DNA from: Tillus elongatus
Taxonomy: Eukaryota > Arthropoda > Insecta > Coleoptera > Cleridae
Reading direction: 5' to 3'
NCBI GenBank assembly: GCA_964006375.1
Contig: OZ023265.1
Coordinates: 115,065,358-115,129,357 of the forward strand
DNA length: 64,000 nt
Shown here piece by piece: positions 35,529 to 47,200 of this stretch (the first letter of the stretch is position 1; the number at the start of each line of letters is the position of its first letter). The position numbers were made by a program, and so were the translations under genes. A model generated the notes under the pieces. It had not been told where the DNA came from, ran no database searches, and saw nothing but the letters and a program-made list of their open reading frames with translations.

Positions 35529-35620
35529 ACGTGGCTGGTTGTCACCATCTCCAGGTACCTACCCGGATCCCTTCCCGGAGATGGTGACAGTCAGCCACGT
35601 GCCGAGGAAGTGCAAAGTGT
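35529..35620. repeat. Head-to-head LINE junction, 24-bp hairpin
   Basis: 35529-35552 and 35577-35600 are inverse copies (22 of 24 match). On the minus strand this codes VPGDGDNQPRTDEVQ, on the plus strand LPGDGDSQPRAEEVQ: the same LINE endonuclease segment in two orientations. It marks an inversion at the 5' end of the LINE copy. Confidence 0.7.
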
Positions 35621-36194
35621 AAAACTTTCAGCTCTCACATATCTGATGGACTTTTTTTTAATCGTCGTTTTTCAAATTTACCCATCTTCTGGGAAGCCAA
35701 ATGAATCAGATCAAATCTAAAAAGTTCGCGCGCAGCGTGTGCTTTATAGTCGCGAATTTATTTATTAATGTATATTATACGTTCAGGGTCGGGGGTCTGG
35801 ACGTAATACTATTATGAAATTCCCATTTTAAAAACAATTAGATACCAAACTTATATTGAACATTGCTTTGTAATTTTTTTAATGCAGTTTCCTGCATTTG
35901 TATCGTAGTAATACTGAAAGTGTGCAACCTTAGTATAGAAAACACAGGAAATGGATAGCTGCACGTAAAATGGGCCATATAATCCTCATGCCGCTGAAGC
36001 AAAAAAGGAAGTATGTGCTCAACAGAAGGTATACCTACCTTATAAGGAAAGTAGCATCATTATTTCATTTAAAATTATTATTAGCGGTACTTTTCCTCAG
36101 ATTGAATGTCGTCGACAAGCAAGCGTACGTTATACTTTTTACAAGAACGTAAGGTTTTTAATTTGGCGTTATGTAGTATTTATAAATATATATC
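35621..36194. other. Unassigned DNA
   Basis: A partial X-like terminus (AAGTTCGCGCGCAGCGTGTG near 35722) is present; the rest is unassigned. Confidence 0.45.
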
Positions 36195-36430
36195 TTGGGT
36201 ACTAAGTGAAGTGTGAAACTGGTGATGAGCACTGATAAGGACACTTGGAGAACCCAAATCACCACAACTCATCTTTCTGAAGACCTGACGATCATTTCAC
36301 TAACAAAGTTAGCGTCATCGGAGGAATAAGTACACTTGGAGAACCCAAATCACCACTACACATTTTAAAAGATCGGACGATCGTTTTACTAACCAAGTAA
36401 GCGTCATCAGAGGATGAAAAATTCTAACTA
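36195..36430 (-). mobile_element. Penelope-like terminal repeats, two in tandem, with hammerhead-like motifs
   Basis: Two direct copies of the repeat starting ACACTTGGAGAACCCAAATC (36240 and 36331) give a period of about 91 bp. On the minus strand each contains a hammerhead-like arrangement. Distal copy (36371-36415): CTGATGA intact, GAAA replaced by AAAA. Proximal copy (36285-36328): GAAA intact and CTGATGA changed to CCGATGA, stem II GCTAAC/GTTAGT and the CAGG/CCT stem I side preserved. Tandem hammerheads in the terminal repeats are a known property of Penelope-like elements, and the strand agrees with the GIY-YIG fragment at 36.85 kb. Confidence 0.65.
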
Positions 36431-36844
<414 letters not shown>

Positions 36845-37010
36845 TGACGATTATTATCCCAAATATTGTCCGACGTACTTAAGATTACAATCTTTACAAC
36901 TTACTTCATAAATTACCGACATTTTGTCCATACTATCGTTGTCTTTTGGGTTACCTTGCAAGTTTTTAAGGTATTTTTTGTCAAAAATGTTAGCTGTAAG
37001 TTAACTTTAA
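36845..37010 (-). pseudogene. Penelope-like element GIY-YIG endonuclease fragment
   Basis: The minus strand reads KNLQGNPKDN and then MDKMSVIYEVSCKDCNLKYV followed by GQ. IYEVSCKDC...KYVGQ is the GIY-YIG start of the Penelope C-terminal endonuclease. The gene breaks off after GQ. It lies immediately next to, and opposite in orientation to, the reverse-transcriptase fragment at 37019. Confidence 0.8.
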
Positions 37011-37018
37011 AAAAAAAT

Positions 37019-37190
37019 TAGTAAATCGGTTAATTAATTTTCCTTTAAACAAAAGTAGATATACCAAAGAATTTAATTATATTAAGAACGTGGCTGAATA
37101 TAACGGATACACTGCTTGCCTAGTGGAAAAATTAATCAACAAACAGAAAATAAAGAAAATATTGACGGAATCAACGACGTTTTGAAAATG
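37019..37190 (+). pseudogene. Penelope-like element reverse-transcriptase C-terminal fragment
   Basis: The plus strand reads LVNRLINFPLNKSRYTKEFN and YIKNVAEYNGYTACLVEKLI, nearly identical to the frame at 41.83-42.02 kb, where it precedes the GIY-YIG domain on the same strand. Here the two are in opposite orientation, so this copy is internally inverted. Confidence 0.8.
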
Positions 37191-38559
37191 AAATAAATAA
37201 CTTTAAAAAAAAATTCAAATTAAAATTTTAATAATTAATACTGAACATCTGTTTACATAATTCAAACTGCTTTATTATTAGCTCAGGTAGTTTCATTAAC
37301 TTCAAATTTTTCATACACTGCATAAAGAGTAAAAGCTAAAAGTAAATAAAACAAAAAATACCTAGATATTGTAAGTATTTACTGTATTAGTTTGAGGTAA
37401 GTATAATTCTTCTTGAAATAATTTTGTTTCGCTTTAGTAATACAGTACCTACATGCATTGATTAAGAATCTGCACCTTATACACACAGATTGATTTAGCG
37501 AAAGCTTTCTTATTTGTTTCATTGACTGTTATAATCGTAATATACTACAGTCGACGGCCGAGGGCATTTGTTAAAGTTAGGTTTATATTAAACGTTTAAT
37601 TATTATTTACCTACTATTTGTATCAACAATAGAATAAAGGTTTTAAATTCTAAGGTATTAGCGGATTAGAGGAATCGATTTCGAGGTTATTCGCAGAGCG
37701 CACACGATTCTCTCGTGACTGCTGTCAGCTGTTAGATAGCCCACTGGTGTTGTCAGATTAAACTAGGAGGGAGAGATGGCTTTTAAATACGGTGAATAAT
37801 AAGAAGCTTAATATTTATACGTGATAAAACGTAGTTCAAGATTGCTTTTAAATAAATTGAATCACTTTCATGACAACCCTGCTGAGTGTTTATTGTGACA
37901 GATTTTTGTAGCCTGTCCGCTTCAAATTTAATTTGGAAATTTTGTTTGCAATGGCAATGGAACCCTCATATATGTGTCTGACCTTGTCTAACATTATAGA
38001 CACCAATTCAGAGTTAATTTCGGGTCATATCGTAGATGGTTTAGTCTTTATTTTGTTATAACTCAAGATCTTCTAAACCAATTGAGTTGAAGTTTAATAT
38101 ATAGCACTACTTGTACGATATCTACGTGTGAATAAAGTTTTAGTTTCATACTTCTGGTAGTTTAAGAGACATTGCGATTTCCAAATGTTTTTCGCATTTT
38201 TTTTTCTTAAAGTATTTGAGGGTCAAAACTGTCTAACGAACTCGTCCAAGCTATTAACAAAATGAAGGGAATTTCCAAATTTGGTTTCGATTGGTTAAGT
38301 ATTTTTTGAGTTATCGGTTGGATACATATACTACTTGTTATTATTAATGGTATGTTTTATTTATTCAAATTTTACAGTGTGTTCCACAAACAAGCATACG
38401 TTTGTGCTTCCGGTTAACAAAATTTCATTTTATATTCTAAACTAAACGATCTAATAATTTTAAGAAATGCCGCTTTAAAAATTTTGTTTAATGTAATATA
38501 TTTCTTCTTCCTGCATTTCTATCAATAACACTCCTGCGGCTGCCAACATTTTAAGTGAC
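37191..38559. other. Unassigned DNA
   Basis: No gene recognised. Near 38221-38330 a decayed X body (TAACGAACTCGTCCAAGC ... GAGTTATCGGTTGGATACAT) is visible without termini. Confidence 0.45.
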
Positions 38560-38682
38560 CTTGGATTTGGGTTCTAGGGGGCCTAATTCGCGCTTATTTG
38601 TAGAAATTTTTCCAAAGTCTTACAATCGATGCCTCTCTATTAGTGAATTTTCTTTATGAAAATTGACTAAAATATATATCGA
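38560..38682 (+). mobile_element. Family X fragment, hairpin end
   Basis: TTGGATTTGGGTTCTAGGGG, AATTCGCGCTTATTTG, CAATCGATGCCTCTCTATTA and the hairpin GTGAATTTTCTTTATGAAAA. With the decayed body at 38.2-38.33 kb it may be one interrupted copy. Confidence 0.7.
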
Positions 38683-39364
38683 CAAGTAAATTATGCTACA
38701 TAAGATAGTATTTATCTTAATCTAGTTTCTCTACCCTTTAAAAATATTAGTTCATAAAACGCTGTGAGCAAATTACAATACCACACAAAATATATGCTAT
38801 ATAGATTATGTTTATGAGTATATAATAATTTCTAATAAGCGCCCCGGTTCATTTTATTTATCATTCAGACTTCATTATTTAAAATAAAGTGTGGTATGAA
38901 AATTGGATATTTTTTGTTAAAAATGTAATAATATAACCCACTAAGTATATTCCTGAATGCATAAAAGTATTCACAGAGAGGCTTTCAAATAACTAATAGC
39001 AATCATTTACTAGATAAGTCTCTAATTGCCAACACTAGCTACGAACAGAGGCAATATGCTACGCTCTCTATTCAAATCTAATTACTTTGGTATTCATGGT
39101 AGACTGAAGTAATTCTCTTAGTTGTAGCTGTACCAGCATCTGTAGCTTCTGTTTTATCTTGATGTTCCTCGCTTTTAAGGCGCAAACTACTTAACGTTGT
39201 CTGAAATGCTTTCCGAACAAAGTAACAAAGATCTTTTAAATGAAAGATTATGCTATCAAATCAGTTAGAGCGTAGGTATATTGGTAAAAAATAAAATACT
39301 AATATAAGTGTAATTTGTGAAGTTATGTGGTTTACTCTTTGTTGTCATCGATTATTTTATTCTT
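38683..39364. other. Unassigned DNA
   Basis: No feature recognised. Confidence 0.4.
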
Positions 39365-39780
39365 AAGGCAAGATGTATTCTTACCCTAATTAGAAGCGCA
39401 GACCAGTTTTGTTCTAATTAGAGCTCGTTAGTGCACTATACTAGTTACAGCGAGAACACACCCATAAAGTAATACGGATATGGTAGCCAGCCTCCTAGAA
39501 AATGGTGAGATGTACGACAGGGTCGCCATCTCGGTGCGGAACCAGGTGGTATGTTGTTACGAGAGCTCCGTATAACACAAAATGTTATAGAGACTGTGTA
39601 AAACCAACAAACAATTTTGTAAATTGTCAGCCCTGACCCATTTCTCTCCTAATACGGAGACAGTGTAGGTAAGGCTAGATGTATTCTCAGCATAATTAAA
39701 AACACAGACAGGTTTGGTAATTAGAGCTCATCAGTGCGATATACTAATGACAGCGAGAACACAACCAATTGTAGCTGGCA
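39365..39780 (-). repeat. 320-bp repeat, inverted copy (about 1.3 units)
   Basis: Reverse complement of the 4.1-4.7 kb repeat: AGATGTATTCTTACC, CAGCGAGAACACACCC, GATGTACGACAGGGTCGCC, GGAACCAGGTGGTATG, then a second partial unit from AGATGTATTCTCAGC. Unit order agrees with a tandem period of about 310-320 bp. Confidence 0.7.
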
Positions 39781-41739
39781 CAATAAGCTCCTCACCAATG
39801 ATGTGAGGCTTTTTATATCTAGGTATTTGATGTGAAACTTTGTAAGAGGCAAGCAAAGCTTCTTAATTCACAGACAAGGTTTAAAAAAGGATATGTGCAC
39901 TTCATATGGTTTTAATTGTAATTCGAAGAATTTGCGGGGTTTGCTGACGCACTCACTATAAAGCGTTTAAGCTGATTCGGTTTCCATACTGCCTGCTAAC
40001 AAAATTATTGAGGAAATGACACCCAGTGGCCTTTATTATTCATTTATTTCAGTGATAGTAAACCCAAATTTTAAATATTCTTGAGAACATTTTATTGATT
40101 TTTGTGTCAGAGCCACTCTCGTCTGTGCAGTTTTTTATGCTTCACTATCGTCAACTGCTCGCTTACGCTCACTTGAAAACTTATCCATGATTATGTATAC
40201 ACTGTATACATCTACTGCTACTCGAATAACGTGAATTGCAGTGAACACGCAAATTACAACATATACATTCACAGTAGAAGCATCGCCTCGACGGAGACTG
40301 ACTGAAACTGAATGAGATGCAGCATTTAGACGCGTCGTGCAGACGTTCTAGAATGCTCAAAACAAAACGAAACCTCTCGCGAAGCCGCGAGAATGTCCGC
40401 TATGGTGGACGTAAGGCAGGGAGAGCGCGATTATAATTGTGATTGAGAATTGGGTCGTAAATACGACTCCCCCAATCTAATCTGTCGATTATAAGAAATG
40501 ATATTTCCAATCCACATCCATTTGTAAAAAGTTGTGAGTTATTAGTTCTAATAACATTGTGTAAATGCACCAAATAGGTACTCAGGATTCGGTAACTTTG
40601 AATGAATGCAACCTAAATGCTCTAGTTCTATCCTGTGCCCTGGATAAGAGAACACACTTTATTATTTATCAATGTATTAGAAGTACTATCTTAAACATTA
40701 GTAAAATGGTTTTTCAAACGAGGATAAGAATTACATTATATAGATATTATCTACTCAATTTCTTTTTATAAATAATCACTTATTAGAATTCTATTTTGCG
40801 GTTATTCTGTTAAAGCTAATTTTTTTCCGTAGAACCAGAAATTTGTTTACACGTTGTCTGTGTCATTTAAGCTAGTTTATTAAGTAAACTGATTCATTAA
40901 AATTTGCTACTAATTTATGCGCAACTTACACGTTTTCCATCATTCATGGTAATAGTTGTATATAGTCATATGCAGTTCTTCTTAGTAGAAGAAATGTACC
41001 TACTAAAAGGTTCTCTGATGTTCGCCTCATACCTTGTAACAATGTACCACCCGTCATGAAACCTTAATTTATCCCAACATTTCTCATCTGGACTCTACAA
41101 TATTGAAAATTTAAGTATCTATAAATTCCACATTATTTTAAAATAACTCTCATCCACCGACTTATGGCTCATAAATAACAGCTTAATATCTGGAAACAAT
41201 AGGCAACATTTTGTCGGAGGGAGATCAGAAAAGCAAGTCAGCTAAAACGACTAAAATGATGCAGGTCTGTTGTAAAATATGTCTTATTATAGTCTAGGTA
41301 ATATATCAGAGAGAAAATGGATACCTTGGCGATAAAGACCGATAGATAGTTGCGTGAATGTGTGCACGTGTAACCGCCCACATAGTTAGTTCCTACATCG
41401 ATGACTGATAACTCGAGTATATCGTAAAGTAGTTTTTCCCATTCAAGATTCATGTTTATGTCGAAGTCGAAGCTGAGCTAAAAAGTGTTATTATTATTTT
41501 TATACTATTTTGTTTACAATCGGCTATTAAAACAAAGTGACCAAAAAGTTTTTCCTTTAAAAATACCAGCTGGAACAGATTAAAATTCTACATACATCAC
41601 AATGTGAATATTAGGCCGGAAATAACTATGTAGAACTGAAGAAAATGATTAAAATGGGGTAGAATTACAAAATCTCTGAAAAATTACTAGACATGAGTAC
41701 TAAAACAAAGGACAGTAAACAAATAGAAGTGAATGAAAT
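39781..41739. other. Unassigned DNA with a GC-rich patch
   Basis: 40255-40480 is clearly less AT-rich and contains TTCTAGAA (heat-shock-element-like core), the hairpin TCTCGCG/CGCGAGA at about 40375-40393 and GTCC/GGAC just after. It could be an LTR or promoter remnant. A perfect ATGTATACA/TATACAT palindrome is near 40194-40212. The rest is unassigned, including frames at 40565-40771 and 41238-41453. Confidence 0.4.
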
Positions 41740-42335
41740 CATTAAAATGTGGATAGAATTACAAAACTTATGAAAGATAAGTACACTTGGAGAACCAGTG
41801 TATCCATTATATTCGGCCTGAATTTTTTAGTAAATCGGTTAATTAATTTTTCTTTAAACAAAAGTGGATATACCAAAGAATTAAATTATATCAAAAACGT
41901 GGCCGAATATAACGGATACGCTGCTTGCCTGGTGGAAAAATTAATAAACAAACAGAAAACAAAGAAAATGTTGACGGATTCAACAACGTTTAAAAGAGAG
42001 AAATCCGAAATAAACATTTGAACCTCGAATCACGAGGGGTCTAGATAGCATTTAAAAAAAAGTCAACTTGCAGCTAACATTTTAGACAAAAAATACCTTA
42101 AAAACTAGCTAGGTAACCCAAAAGACAAGGACAGCACGGACAAAATGTCGGGAATTTATGAAATAAGTTGTAAATATTGTAATCTTAAGTACGTCGGGCA
42201 AACAAAATGATCGATTGGAGTTAGATTCAAAGAACACTTAGCCCAATTACGTTACGGTACTATAGATAGATCTTCCGTCGCAGTAGTTGTACTGTTAGAC
42301 GAAACGTCAGACACAAGTGCCAACAAACAACGACT
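41740..42335 (+). pseudogene. Penelope-like element, reverse transcriptase end plus GIY-YIG endonuclease
   Basis: The frame 41826-42021 (LVNRLINFSLNKSGYTKELN, NVAEYNGYAACLVEKLINKQ) matches the C-terminal part of a Penelope-type reverse transcriptase. After a frame break, 42137-42290 reads KMSGIYEISCKYCNLKYVGQ, then SIGVRFKEHLAQLRYG and SSVAVV: the GIY-YIG endonuclease, with the R (VRFKEH) region that follows GIY...YVG. A stop replaces the Arg after GQTK. The reverse-transcriptase catalytic core (YxDD) is not present upstream. The segment ACACTTGGAGAACC at 41783 is a small piece of the terminal repeat. Confidence 0.85.
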
Positions 42336-42474
42336 TATGGATTCAAAACTCAGCTGGTCGTTATAAGACTTGTAGATAAAGCGTACATTCTCAAAAAAAA
42401 AAACTACAATTACTGTACGTAGTGTTTACAAAAAATAATTGAGATCACATGTCAAGATTTCCTGAAAGTAACTT

Positions 42475-42868
42475 TCAGTGAATTTTCGTAGAAAAAAATC
42501 AGGATTGCGGTGATTCTGACAGTATCACATTGATAACTCAAAAACTAATACGCCAATTTTTACAAAAATTGCCACGTACCTTTCTTTTGTATGTGGCTTA
42601 AAGAGGTTCGTTAGCCAGGAACATCGCATCAGGATTTCCACGAAATTTTGGGTTTTCTTTCAAAAACCATTTGGTCTCTACAATAACAAAGCTATCGTAA
42701 CCAAATTTGGTACGCAGGTTTACGTTATAAAGAGCCAACTATATAGAAAAATTGAGATCAGTACGTTACAAGAAAAAAAGTTATAAGCATTTAATATAAA
42801 AATGTTTCGTGCCAGATAGTTTTTATGAAAATTCGCTATCATAATGCACTACTGCGTCCAGACCTTTA
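42475..42868 (-). mobile_element. Family X copy without microsatellite
   Basis: Hairpin end CAGTGAATTTTCGTAGAAAA, then almost directly TATCACATTGATAACTC, the block GTTAGCCAGGAACATCGC, and the terminus TATGAAAATTCGCTATC, CTACTGCGTCCAGAC. The GGGGTCAG...(TA)n segment is missing, so the slot is empty or deleted. Confidence 0.8.
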
Positions 42869-43735
42869 TAATACATGCCTATATTTTTGGTATTCAGTAG
42901 TAAATTCCAGTTTAGCTTTTTCACTAAACATATCATAACAGAGCAAGTAACTTATGTTACGTAATCGCTTTAAGACAAAGCCACACAATGGAATTTACCT
43001 TCCTAATGGCAACTTTCTTGCTTTTGTATGAGAGCTACCAGCATTGTGGTCGTTATTTGTTACAAATGTTGCTGTGTAATCTAATACGTCTATAATGCAG
43101 TCATAAAGTTACTGGAAAATTATGCTTTTATTTGCTTTGAGTTCAGTCGCCTTTCAAACACGTTCCTCGTATTGGTTAATAAACATTATAGATAATTTAT
43201 TCTTTTCGATTAGTAAATTAAATTGCTCAATTAAATGTTTATTCCATCAAAAAGCCTTACAATACTTTCTACAAAAAAAAAGTTAGATAACAAGTTGATG
43301 CTAGTTAAAGAAGTAGACTATTTCCCTGTTTCACAAATGTTCATTTTCTTTTTCTTCTGTGTAACCGGTTTTGCCGCTTCACATCATCATTAGATGGAAG
43401 AAAATTGGATTGATTTATGCGTATCCATGACAAATTCAAATAAAAAATTATTTAAAGAATAAAATGAAAATGACAGAAAACCTGTTGAAAATACCCACAT
43501 GATGTGTGTCAATATTTAACATGGAAATAGAGTCAAACTATAACAATAAAAACCAACAACAATTACAACAATAACATAAATAAACATTAACATCAATAAA
43601 TCAGACTCCATATAATAAAAATTAATACATTAATCTATTGTCTTATTAGAAAGAAGAACTTCCAAGAAAGGCGAATCCATTAGATCAGTTTGCTCATTTA
43701 AAACAAGATACGTATTGTCATGTATGTGCGTTTAG
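42869..43735. other. Unassigned DNA
   Basis: 43310-43400 carries the TTTCACAAATG...CTGTGTAACCGGTTTTGCCG block also seen at 3.0, 8.2, 28.0 and 34.7 kb. The rest is unassigned and AT-rich. Confidence 0.45.
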
Positions 43736-43852
43736 TGACATTTCTTTAAAAAAATTGACTAATGAGGAGATCCCGACTTTTGAATTTTGACAAAATTTCT
43801 TCAAATGAGCGCTAATTAGGCCCCCTAGAACACATATCCGAGGTCAGTTTCA

Positions 43853-43936
<84 letters not shown>

Positions 43937-44992
43937 CATTTGCAAGCGGCTTGGATAAGTTCGTTAGCCAGGAAAATCGGTCCAGGTTTTCCCGGAAAAT
44001 TTTGTGTTTTTTTTCGAAAAAAATTATATCTCCGGAAATAACAAAGTAAGGGCAACTAAATTTGGTATGCCGGTTTACATTATTATAGGTAAATCACCTG
44101 CTAGGTGAAGACTAGGTTAAAAGACAAAAAAGTTAGAGGCATTTAAAAAAAATGGGATTTTCCTCAAAACGTCGAAGTCGCGATTTAAAACGTCAAAATT
44201 GGCAACATTTAGGCAAAGAACTTGAAACTATTACGGGCTGTGGAAAGAAAATATCTCAATAAGAATGTTTTGCAAACCCTGAAGTCTTAGTTTCAACCGT
44301 CACTGTCCTTCATTTTACTAAAATATTTCCAGAAAATTCATTTCAAATAGACCCTTTCTCTGCTGCTTTGGCAGTAGTCTTAGCTATAGAGTATATCGTT
44401 TAATGGTATATAATTTTTGTCGAATTTTCGTAAAAAATCAATAAAGTTCAATATATCCGTTATTATAGAAGATACGAAAAAAATTATATACATTAATTAT
44501 AGGGTGTCTTGACCTACATCTTCAAAAATATTTCTACAATCACAGGCTGGCCCATAAGTCGTTGGTGATACAAATTCTCTTTTTTTTTTTTTAGTCGAAC
44601 ACGCCTTATGTTATTGCATTTTTGCATTTTATATCGAAATATAATGCATGTTTGTAAGAAAAGAAATGCAGGACGGAGCAAGTGCGTTATGGTAGCGAAT
44701 TTTTATTAAATTCTTCAAATTTGCATACATCAATTTGCTATTAACCTATAAGGTTGACCAAGAAACCAGTTTTTTCGGGAGCACTTTAGGTTTACTTTCG
44801 AAAATTTTTGTGCATTTTCAAACAATAAAGTTATTTTGATGAAACATGGCACATTCTTTCTACTATATAGGTTATACTAGTAAACAAATTTGATGCCTGC
44901 TTTCTTAAAAAAACACATATTTGCTATTAAAACATTTTAATGAAAATTCACTACCATAACGCACTTGCTGCGTCCCGACTTTTTTTACTTGT
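43736..44992 (-). mobile_element. Family X, long-form copy
   Basis: Hairpin end (decayed), GGAGATCCCGAC, AATGAGCGCTAATTAGG, (TA)n at 43856-43934, GTTAGCCAGGAAAATCGG, GTCGAAGTCGCGATTTAAAA, GCTGCTTTGGCAGTAGTC, TTATAGGGTGTCTTGACC, GGCTGGCCCATAAGTCG, then the terminal MITE-like module. This is the same module order as 57.1-58.6 kb in reverse. Confidence 0.85.
44668..44988. mobile_element. X terminal module (MITE-like, about 320 bp)
   Basis: Bounded by GGACGGAGCAAGTGCGTTAT...TAGCGAATTTTTAT and its inverse ATGAAAATTCACTACC...GCACTTGCTGCGTCC. Inverted termini of about 40 bp make this a self-contained MITE-sized unit inside the long X copy. Confidence 0.75.
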
Positions 44993-46257
44993 ACAGATTA
45001 AAAAAAGTCAAGTTTGCGCTTATTATTGCAAAAATATAATGGCTCTATGAGGTTAGTTACTGTGAGTCTATGTTGAGTATCAATAATATATTGTGCCAAC
45101 GTAGAATTATCAGTGCGGTTATTTCTAAGTGCAGAAATATGTTCATTTTATTAAGATTTCTAGAGGTTTGTAGGTGTAGATTACGCTACAGTGTGTACAA
45201 TTCAATTGGTAGACTACCGCTTTTGTCAAGAAACATGATTTTTTTAGCGTTAAATAACAAATCACGTGTCGTGTTGTAAGATTTAAAATCTACCTTTGTA
45301 TTTGTACAGATATTTGAAATTTTTGAAATGTTTCCTGAAGTGGTTCCAAAATAACCCATCGAAACATATTTGTTATCTTTTGTGTCTTTAATATTTGGAT
45401 AAATTAAATGAAGCGCTCATTTGTATTCTTTTCTCTCTATCATTTTGTCTATTATTTTAACAGAATAGTCATTATTACATGCTATTTGCTTAAATATAGA
45501 AATTTATTTTCCAAAATTGGTTTCCGACATAGGTACTAAATATGCACAATGTATCATTGATTGATACGCTTGACAACTTTTGTGAAAAAGGGTGACGACG
45601 TATGATTATGTCTGTATAAATAGGTTTCCTGTATATTGAAAACTTAAGTGAATTGTTTTCTAAATTTCTAATGGTTAAATCTAAAAAAATAATTCAACTA
45701 TTAGCTTCTTCTTCTTAACTAAAGTTGATAATTGCATGAAGGTTATTAATAAAATTTGGCAATTTATTCAGTTCTGTAAATTCGTAAATTTATTATAACA
45801 ATTTTTCATTTTGCTACATTTACCCTATAAAAGCTTGTTTCTACAAAAAAAAAAATAACCCAAAAATTATTAAATAATTAGCCAGAATATATTTTATTTC
45901 CCTACCATGTCTTATCCAAATTTGACTAGAACCTTTTGAATAAACCAGGCTATAGTTTATTATAAGCGCTTTTTCAATGAAAATTCGTTGGAAATACAGG
46001 ACCTGCTTACAAGTACTTGCTGATATTGATATTATAGTTGAAAATGAGAATCCATCCAAAAGGAGTTCTTCGCAAAGCAAAGAAATATTCAAAAAGGCAA
46101 GAACACTAATATTATTTTCCAAAGGTCGCAAAATATTACAACCTCCAAAAGACTTCATTTTTTTGTTATCTTTACAAAAATAAATGGTGTAGTCGGAAAC
46201 AACAAAGTTGGTTATCACAAATATGGCACCATAAGAAATAAATAATAAAGAAAAGTG
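44993..46257. other. Unassigned DNA with longest non-repeat open frame
   Basis: A minus-strand frame at 45841-46269 runs 142 codons and is hydrophobic in places. A plus-strand frame, 45977-46183, lies inside the same region and reads SKEIFKKARTLILFSKGRK. Neither resembles a family I know, so I do not call a gene. Confidence 0.35.
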
Positions 46258-47200
46258 TGGACACGGCAAGTGCGTTAGGATAGTGAATTTTCATCAAAAT
46301 ATTTTTAATAGAAAATATGTATTTTTTTAATGAAAGCAGCACAAATTCGGTTACCAGTATAATCTTTATAGTAAGAACAATGGCCATATTTCATCAAAAT
46401 AACTTTATTGTTTGAAAAACTACAATCATTTTGCAAAAATAAACTAAAATGTTTCTGAAAAACCCGGTCAATTTTCCTGGCCAACGAACTTTAAGCGATT
46501 TACTCACCTACCCAGATATAATTACTTACAAAAAGTTTTTCGACAAAACTTTCAAGAAAAATTCTTCATGAAAATTTGCAAACAATTTTTTCAGGGAATT
46601 CCGAAATCAATGTTTTTCCGCATTTTGGTAATGGCAAATATGTATTTTTTGAATGAAAGCAGGCATCAAATTTGCTTACCAGTATAACCTATATAGTAGA
46701 AACAATGTACCGTATGTCATCACAATAACTTTATTGTCTGAAAATGTACAAACATGTTCCGAAAATAAACTTATACTGTTCCCGAAAAAAAACTGGTTTT
46801 CTGGCCAACAAACCTTAAGTTAATAGAAAATTTAGCTCTTGAAATGTGATGCATTTAATGAAAGTTTGCTGCCATAACTCACTTGCTGCGTCCCGAATTT
46901 CTTTTCTTACAAAGATGCATTATATTTCGATGGAAAATGCAAAAATGCAATTATATAAGGCGTGTATGGTTAAAAAAAAGAAAATTTGTATTATCAACGA
47001 CTTATAGCCGATGTTCCTGGCTAACGAACTTATCAAGCCACTTGGAACAGGAAGGTACTCACCAAATTTGATTAAAATCGGCCCTTTATTTTTTGAGTTA
47101 TCGGTGTGACACATACACACACAGGCACGCGCGAGCACACACACACACACACATAAAAAAATTAAACTGACACGGACATGTGTTCTATGGGGTCTAGTTG
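46258..47200 (+). mobile_element. Family X, long-form copy with (CA)n
   Basis: GTGTGGACACGGCAAGTGCG starts it. The region 46258-46903 is a duplicated terminal module closed by CATAACTCACTTGCTGCGTC. Then GATGCATTATATTTCGATGG, CGACTTATAGCC, GTTCCTGGCTAACGAAC, TTTTGAGTTATCGGTGTGAC and a (CA)-rich slot (47109-47153). ACTGACACGGACATGTGTTC follows before the match is lost. The GAACTTTAAGCGATT and GAATGAAAGCAGGCATC segments occur twice, so the module was internally duplicated. Confidence 0.75.

Noticed and set aside
35511..35720. Plus-strand 69-codon frame as a gene
   Set aside because: Only the SLPGDGDSQPRAEEVQ part is meaningful, as an inverted LINE fragment; the remainder is chance.
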